Source: JBCCFX01 sp039029515
GTDB lineage: Bacteria > Planctomycetota > Phycisphaerae > Phycisphaerales > SM1A02
Length of the DNA: 64,000 nt
NCBI GenBank assembly: GCA_039029515.1
Contig: JBCCFX010000001.1
Coordinates: 1-64,000, forward strand
Reading direction: 5' to 3'
This document shows, piece by piece, positions 61,406 through 64,000 of this stretch; within the stretch, counting starts at the first letter, position 1, and every line of letters starts with the position of its first letter. A model generated the notes under the pieces. It searched no databases, was not told the origin of the DNA, and was given only the letters and a program-made list of their open reading frames with translations. The position numbers and the translations under genes were made by a program.

Positions 61406-61933
61406 ATGAACGCTATCCTTCGCATTGTCTGTACCTGCGGCTTGTTGGGGCTTCTGTCCCTCGTGGGCTGTCAGGAATCGCCCGACACTGGCGCCGCAAC
61501 GAACAGCACAAGCCATGACCACGACCATGGTGATCACAGTCATGATCACGGCGATCATGACCACGATCACAGTGACCATGACCACGATCACGGTGACCAT
61601 GACCATGGACATGGTGAAGCGACGACGCTTGGGTCGATCACGATTCACGAATCGACATTTGAAGTCATGCTTGCAGGCGAGGTGCAGCCCATGGAAGAGG
61701 TTCACCTCGATGTCATTCACACGGATGGACCGATGCCCGCGGCGGTGCGCCTCTGGATCGGCGATTCGTTCGGAACCGGCGCACTGAAGGTCAAGGTCGA
61801 GTTTGACAACAACGAAGCACATGTGCACGTCGAAGCACCGGTCGAGATTCTGGACAACACTGCGGTGTGGCTGGAGACCGAGGATTCGAGTCAGAATCGA
61901 AGCAGCAAGAGCATCCCATTGCCCGAAGCGTGA
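61406..61933 (+). CDS. His/Asp-rich lipoprotein closing the metal efflux operon
   Basis: A 175-residue lipoprotein. ATG 61406 follows GGAG at ten bases. The leader ILRIVCTCGLLGLLSLVGC ends in a lipobox. Residues 37-69 are a strict His/Asp/Gly repeat (for example HDHDHGDHSHDHGDH), an evident metal-binding tail. The C-terminal part is a small beta-rich domain (ESTFEVMLAGEVQPMEEVHL, LKVKVEFDNNEAHVHVEAPV). It lies 46 bases after the RND gene, so it ends the operon that begins with the other His-rich gene. It probably binds periplasmic metal near the pump. Selectivity unknown. Confidence 0.8.
   Translation: MNAILRIVCTCGLLGLLSLVGCQESPDTGAATNSTSHDHDHGDHSHDHGDHDHDHSDHDHDHGDHDHGHGEATTLGSITIHESTFEVMLAGEVQPMEEVHLDVIHTDGPMPAAVRLWIGDSFGTGALKVKVEFDNNEAHVHVEAPVEILDNTAVWLETEDSSQNRSSKSIPLPEA
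61514..61612 (+). repeat. Short tandem repeat coding for the His/Asp tail
   Basis: A run of about 100 bases built of CAT/CAC and GAC/GAT codons. Two 21-base units (61556-61576 and 61577-61597) differ at a single base; the surrounding part is more degenerate. The repeat encodes the His/Asp metal-binding stretch. The near identity of the two units suggests recent replication slippage. Confidence 0.8.
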
Positions 61934-61982
61934 TGGTGATGTTGACGAAGCGCCGTATAGAGGTGAGTTTCAATCATTGGAT

Positions 61983-62462
61983 ATGAATCAGGTGACGCCA
62001 ATTGCCATTCGTGAGGATGACTTGACCTGCAACGCGGTGATCGCGCTGTTGGAGGTGCATCTCAAGGGTGTCGCCATGCACTCGCCGCCTGAGAGCATCC
62101 ATGCGCTGGATCTGGATGGATTGCGCGCCCCGGACATGACGTTCTGGACAGCATGGCGAGGCGCGGATCTGGCCGGGTGCGGGGCGCTGCGCGAATTGGA
62201 CGCGGAACATGGTGAGATCAAGTCGATGCGAACTGCGGAAGCGCATCTGCGGCGAGGCGTCGCGCGGGCGTTGCTGGCACATATGCTCGATGTGGCGAGA
62301 AGCCGCGCTTATGTCAAGGTGAGCCTTGAGACCGGCGCGCAGGATGGGTTTGCGCCAGCCCATGCGCTTTATCGTTCGTTCGGATTCAATCCATGCGGTC
62401 CATTCGGCTCGTACCGTGAGGACCCGAATAGTCTGTTCATGACAAGGCAGCTCGATGGTTGA
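61983..62462 (+). CDS. GNAT family N-acetyltransferase
   Basis: A 159-residue acetyltransferase. ATG 61983 has no strong ribosome site. The acetyl-CoA motif A is KSMRTAEAHLRRGVARALLAHM (quoted in parts: SMRTAEAHLRRGVARALL), with the R-x2-G-x-A turn, then VSLETGAQDGFAPAHALYRSFGF and the closing strand FGSYREDPNSLFMTRQL. This resembles the 'AA-NAT / YesJ-like' GNAT group that acts on small molecules. It follows the metal operon by 49 bases but a shared function is not expected. It is convergent with sbtB, 12 bases away. Confidence 0.85.
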   Translation: MNQVTPIAIREDDLTCNAVIALLEVHLKGVAMHSPPESIHALDLDGLRAPDMTFWTAWRGADLAGCGALRELDAEHGEIKSMRTAEAHLRRGVARALLAHMLDVARSRAYVKVSLETGAQDGFAPAHALYRSFGFNPCGPFGSYREDPNSLFMTRQLDG

Positions 62463-62474
62463 GCATGTGGCGCG

Positions 62475-62774
62475 CTAGTGGCGCAGCCACTGAGCGTCAG
62501 AAACCAGACAGATACCGCCCGTGTCCTTCATAACGGTCTGCACTGCATCAAGAACAGCATCTGCAGTCTCATGAGGTACGGCGGCGATGATGATCACATT
62601 GCGAGAGAGATCGGTCAGTCCATCACCGCGGCGCTCACCGCGATCTCCTGTGCCTGTGATGTCGTGCATCACGGTATAGCCTGTCGCGCCGGCATCCTTC
62701 ATTGCCGCAACGATGGTGCGCAGGTACACGCTCTCGATCACGATTTCCAGTCGCTTCACGGATTCCATAATCAT
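62475..62774 (-). CDS. sbtB: PII-like bicarbonate-transport regulator SbtB
   Basis: A 99-residue PII-family trimer protein. The ATG at 62774 overlaps the sbtA stop as ATGA. The conserved block AAMKDAGATGYTVMHDITG and the T-loop-like stretch GTGDRGERRGDGLTD match SbtB rather than GlnB. Typical PII strand IIIAAVPHETADAVLDAV follows. SbtB senses adenyl nucleotides (AMP, ADP, cAMP) and closes the SbtA bicarbonate importer. The C-terminal Cys-pair 'R-loop' of cyanobacterial SbtB is absent; the protein ends LVSDAQWLRH, so redox control seems missing. Confidence 0.88.
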   Translation of the reverse strand: MIMESVKRLEIVIESVYLRTIVAAMKDAGATGYTVMHDITGTGDRGERRGDGLTDLSRNVIIIAAVPHETADAVLDAVQTVMKDTGGICLVSDAQWLRH

Positions 62775-63748
62775 GTCCACCAGGCGTCGATGATCATCAT
62801 GTACACAGGGATGCCGATGATGACATTGAATGGGAATGTAATGCCAAGCGACATCGGGACAAAGAGCCCCGGATTTGCTTTTGGCAAACTGAGGCGCATA
62901 GCCGCCGGAACTGCGATATAGCTCGCGCTCCCGCAAAGGACCGCCATCAGCAGTGCATCGCCACGTCCAAGCCCGATCAGTCGAGCGAGTGCAATGCCAA
63001 TGACCGCGTGCGCCACCGCGGCAAGCATCGCAAAAATCACCAGTCGCCATCCTGCGGAACGAAGGTCGCCGAGTCGACGCGCGGCGATCAGTCCCATGTC
63101 GAGCAGGAAGAGGCACAGAACACCGTTGAATGGTTGTTTGACGAATGGTGCGAGTGATTCTGCATCTTCGTGCGTCAGGCTTCCGATGATCAGACTGCCG
63201 AGCAGGAGCAGCACCGCGCCGTTGAGGAATGCTTCGTGGAGAAGCTTCGACCAGTCGATGGAGGCCTTCTTGCCCGTCGCCGCATCGCGGCTTGCGATGC
63301 GCGCCAGGATGATGCCGACCACGATTGCAGGTGATTCCATAATGGCCATGGCGGCGACCATGTAGCCACCGTACTCAAGGTCGCGTTGCGTCAGGAAGCT
63401 GACGGCGGTGATGAATGTGACCGCACTGATCGAACCGTACGTCGCGGCGATCGCTGCCGCATCCGGCACGCTGACCCAGCGCCGAACGATGGCAAAGCTC
63501 CAGATGGGCGTCAACGAAGCCATGAGCACGCACGCGCTGAGCGCGGTCAGGATCGCGATGGTAATCCCGCCTTCGCCGAGTTCCACGCCGCCTTTGTAGC
63601 CGATCGAAAACAGCAGATAGAGCGAGAGGAACTTGGAGATCGGTCCGGGGATATCGAGATCACTACGAACCCACACCGCGACAGCGCCCAGCGCAAAGAA
63701 CAGCACCGGGGCGTTCAGCAGGTTGCTGAGGATGAGGCTCGGATCCAT
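62771..63748 (-). CDS. sbtA: Sodium-dependent bicarbonate transporter SbtA
   Basis: A 325-residue membrane transporter with about ten helices in two inverted halves. Conserved stretches are LLFSIGYKGGVELGEGG near residue 45, AATYGSISAVTFITAVSFL near 103, VAAMAIMESPAIVVGIIL, and VLCGSASYIAVPAAMRL near 280. They match the SbtA family, which imports bicarbonate with sodium at high affinity. The next gene encodes its partner SbtB (four-base overlap). No carboxysome, RuBisCO or carbonic anhydrase gene lies in the window, so bicarbonate may serve anaplerotic carboxylation or pH. Confidence 0.9.
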   Translation of the reverse strand: MDPSLILSNLLNAPVLFFALGAVAVWVRSDLDIPGPISKFLSLYLLFSIGYKGGVELGEGGITIAILTALSACVLMASLTPIWSFAIVRRWVSVPDAAAIAATYGSISAVTFITAVSFLTQRDLEYGGYMVAAMAIMESPAIVVGIILARIASRDAATGKKASIDWSKLLHEAFLNGAVLLLLGSLIIGSLTHEDAESLAPFVKQPFNGVLCLFLLDMGLIAARRLGDLRSAGWRLVIFAMLAAVAHAVIGIALARLIGLGRGDALLMAVLCGSASYIAVPAAMRLSLPKANPGLFVPMSLGITFPFNVIIGIPVYMMIIDAWWT

Positions 63749-63885
63749 GTGAAGACCGCCACCGTAAATCTCTGGGACTCAGATGCTCGTGATCTGTGGG
63801 CGAAGGATACCGGCATTCGGTTCTACGCGGTATCGACCGACAGGACTCGCTGCGATCAGAGCGAATCCGATGGTCCATTGCTCAC

Positions 63886-63903
63886 GTTACCAGCGTGTTA
63901 CCA
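63886..63903 (+). promoter_or_regulatory. Pho-box-like direct repeat
   Basis: Two identical heptamers GTTACCA occur at 63886-63892 and 63897-63903, exactly 11 bases apart with a 4-base spacer. Two seven-base direct repeats separated by four bases are the arrangement bound by PhoB/PhoP-type regulators. The repeat is about 50 bases before the gene start at 63953. The repeat is seen directly; regulator identity is inference. Confidence 0.4.
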
Positions 63904-63952
63904 TGGATCAACCGGTGCGGGATACTGTCTCCGTAGAGCTTCCGGGCAAGCC

Positions 63953-64000
63953 ATGCACACCTCGGTGCAGGCAGTCGTCTTCAATTGGATGGGCTCCGAT
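63953..64000 (+). CDS. Start of a gene, possibly HAD-like hydrolase, cut by the window end
   Basis: The ATG at 63953 opens a frame that continues to the last base, giving 16 residues: MHTSVQAVVFNWMGSD. The strand-loop 'QAVVFNWMG' resembles the start of haloacid dehalogenase-like enzymes such as phosphonoacetaldehyde hydrolase ('AVIFDWAGTT'), although the usual catalytic Asp would be Asn. The gene's own frame gives too little to decide. A Pho-box-like repeat upstream would suit a phosphonate-related enzyme. Treat as unassigned. Confidence 0.3.
   Translation, partial: MHTSVQAVVFNWMGSD

Noticed and set aside
1..64000. tRNA, rRNA, insertion sequence, prophage or CRISPR array
   Set aside because: No cloverleaf-like sequence, conserved rRNA block, transposase, integrase or spaced repeats were noticed; a tRNAscan and covariance-model search was not possible here.

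Overview
The window looks like a chromosomal stretch of a Planctomycetota bacterium, probably class Phycisphaerae. The evidence is two secreted proteins ending in the dockerin-like 'NIDDLLAVINAFG' type of repeat (26.8-31.2 kb), a Cys-rich 'CCL...C...GDG..C' module typical of that group, many lipoproteins, a one-off pilin-like protein, and a medium-high GC with A/T tolerated at third codon positions. No rRNA, tRNA, CRISPR array, transposase, integrase or phage gene was seen. Coding is very dense. No stretch above 300 bases lacks a gene; the largest gaps are 52654-52935 and 63749-63952. About the first 400 bases are unlike the rest: a GC-rich phosphoglycerate kinase fragment is fused in frame to the front of a local secreted protein, which is best explained as a chimeric contig end.

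Layout: 1-4.5 kb, pgk fragment, Spy-like secreted protein and a large metzincin-type protease with an inserted domain. 4.6-11.6 kb, an FHA-GAF-SpoIIE phosphatase diverging from a translationally coupled five-gene run: thymidylate-kinase-like A, CHAD, Ppx/GppA-HD, thymidylate-kinase-like B and SixA, followed by a DIPP-type Nudix hydrolase. This looks like a polyphosphate or nucleotide signalling module, and a class I PPK2 polyphosphate kinase lies at 51.7-52.7 kb. 11.6-14.7 kb, Lhr-type helicase plus PdeM phosphoesterase (the 'ligase-associated' repair pair, here without ligase). 14.7-17.8 kb, a HerA/FtsK-like ATPase and a small coiled-coil protein. 17.9-26.6 kb, mixed metabolic and secreted genes: amidohydrolase lipoprotein, GltS, C45-type Ntn hydrolase, glutamate-synthase-like FMN protein, pilin-like protein and DUF429.

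26.8-31.2 kb holds the two dockerin-bearing secreted proteins. 31.2-36.5 kb holds msrB and a reductive pyrimidine catabolism set (PreA-like dehydrogenase, dihydropyrimidinase, beta-ureidopropionase) with a Rieske oxygenase in the same operon. 36.6-40.3 kb is an ArsR-type regulator leading pstSCAB, with a dyad operator candidate in front. 40.3-44.4 kb has a lipoprotein joining a dual-specificity phosphatase to a haem motif, an MBL hydrolase, and an operon of a PD-(D/E)xK-like protein with a beta-CASP nuclease. 44.5-48.1 kb has two tandem SpoIIE-type phosphatases with membrane sensors. 48.2-50.5 kb is a phospholipid cluster (CDP-alcohol phosphatidyltransferase, PlsC, CdsA). 50.6-54.5 kb has an Old Yellow Enzyme, PPK2, a PA2779/PA2778 pair and a zinc-ribbon membrane protein. 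54.7-61.9 kb is a CusCBA/CzcCBA-type metal efflux operon bracketed by two His-rich exported proteins. 62.0-63.7 kb has a GNAT acetyltransferase and the bicarbonate transporter pair sbtA-sbtB. The right edge holds the start of one more gene behind a Pho-box-like repeat.

Common themes are phosphate and polyphosphate handling (PPK2, CHAD, Ppx, SixA, Pst, possible Pho box), partner-switching phosphatases (three SpoIIE-type PP2C proteins), and metal or bicarbonate transport. Within operons, four-base ATGA/GTGA overlaps are common. Many convergent gene pairs meet with stops touching or overlapping, leaving no room for an intergenic terminator.
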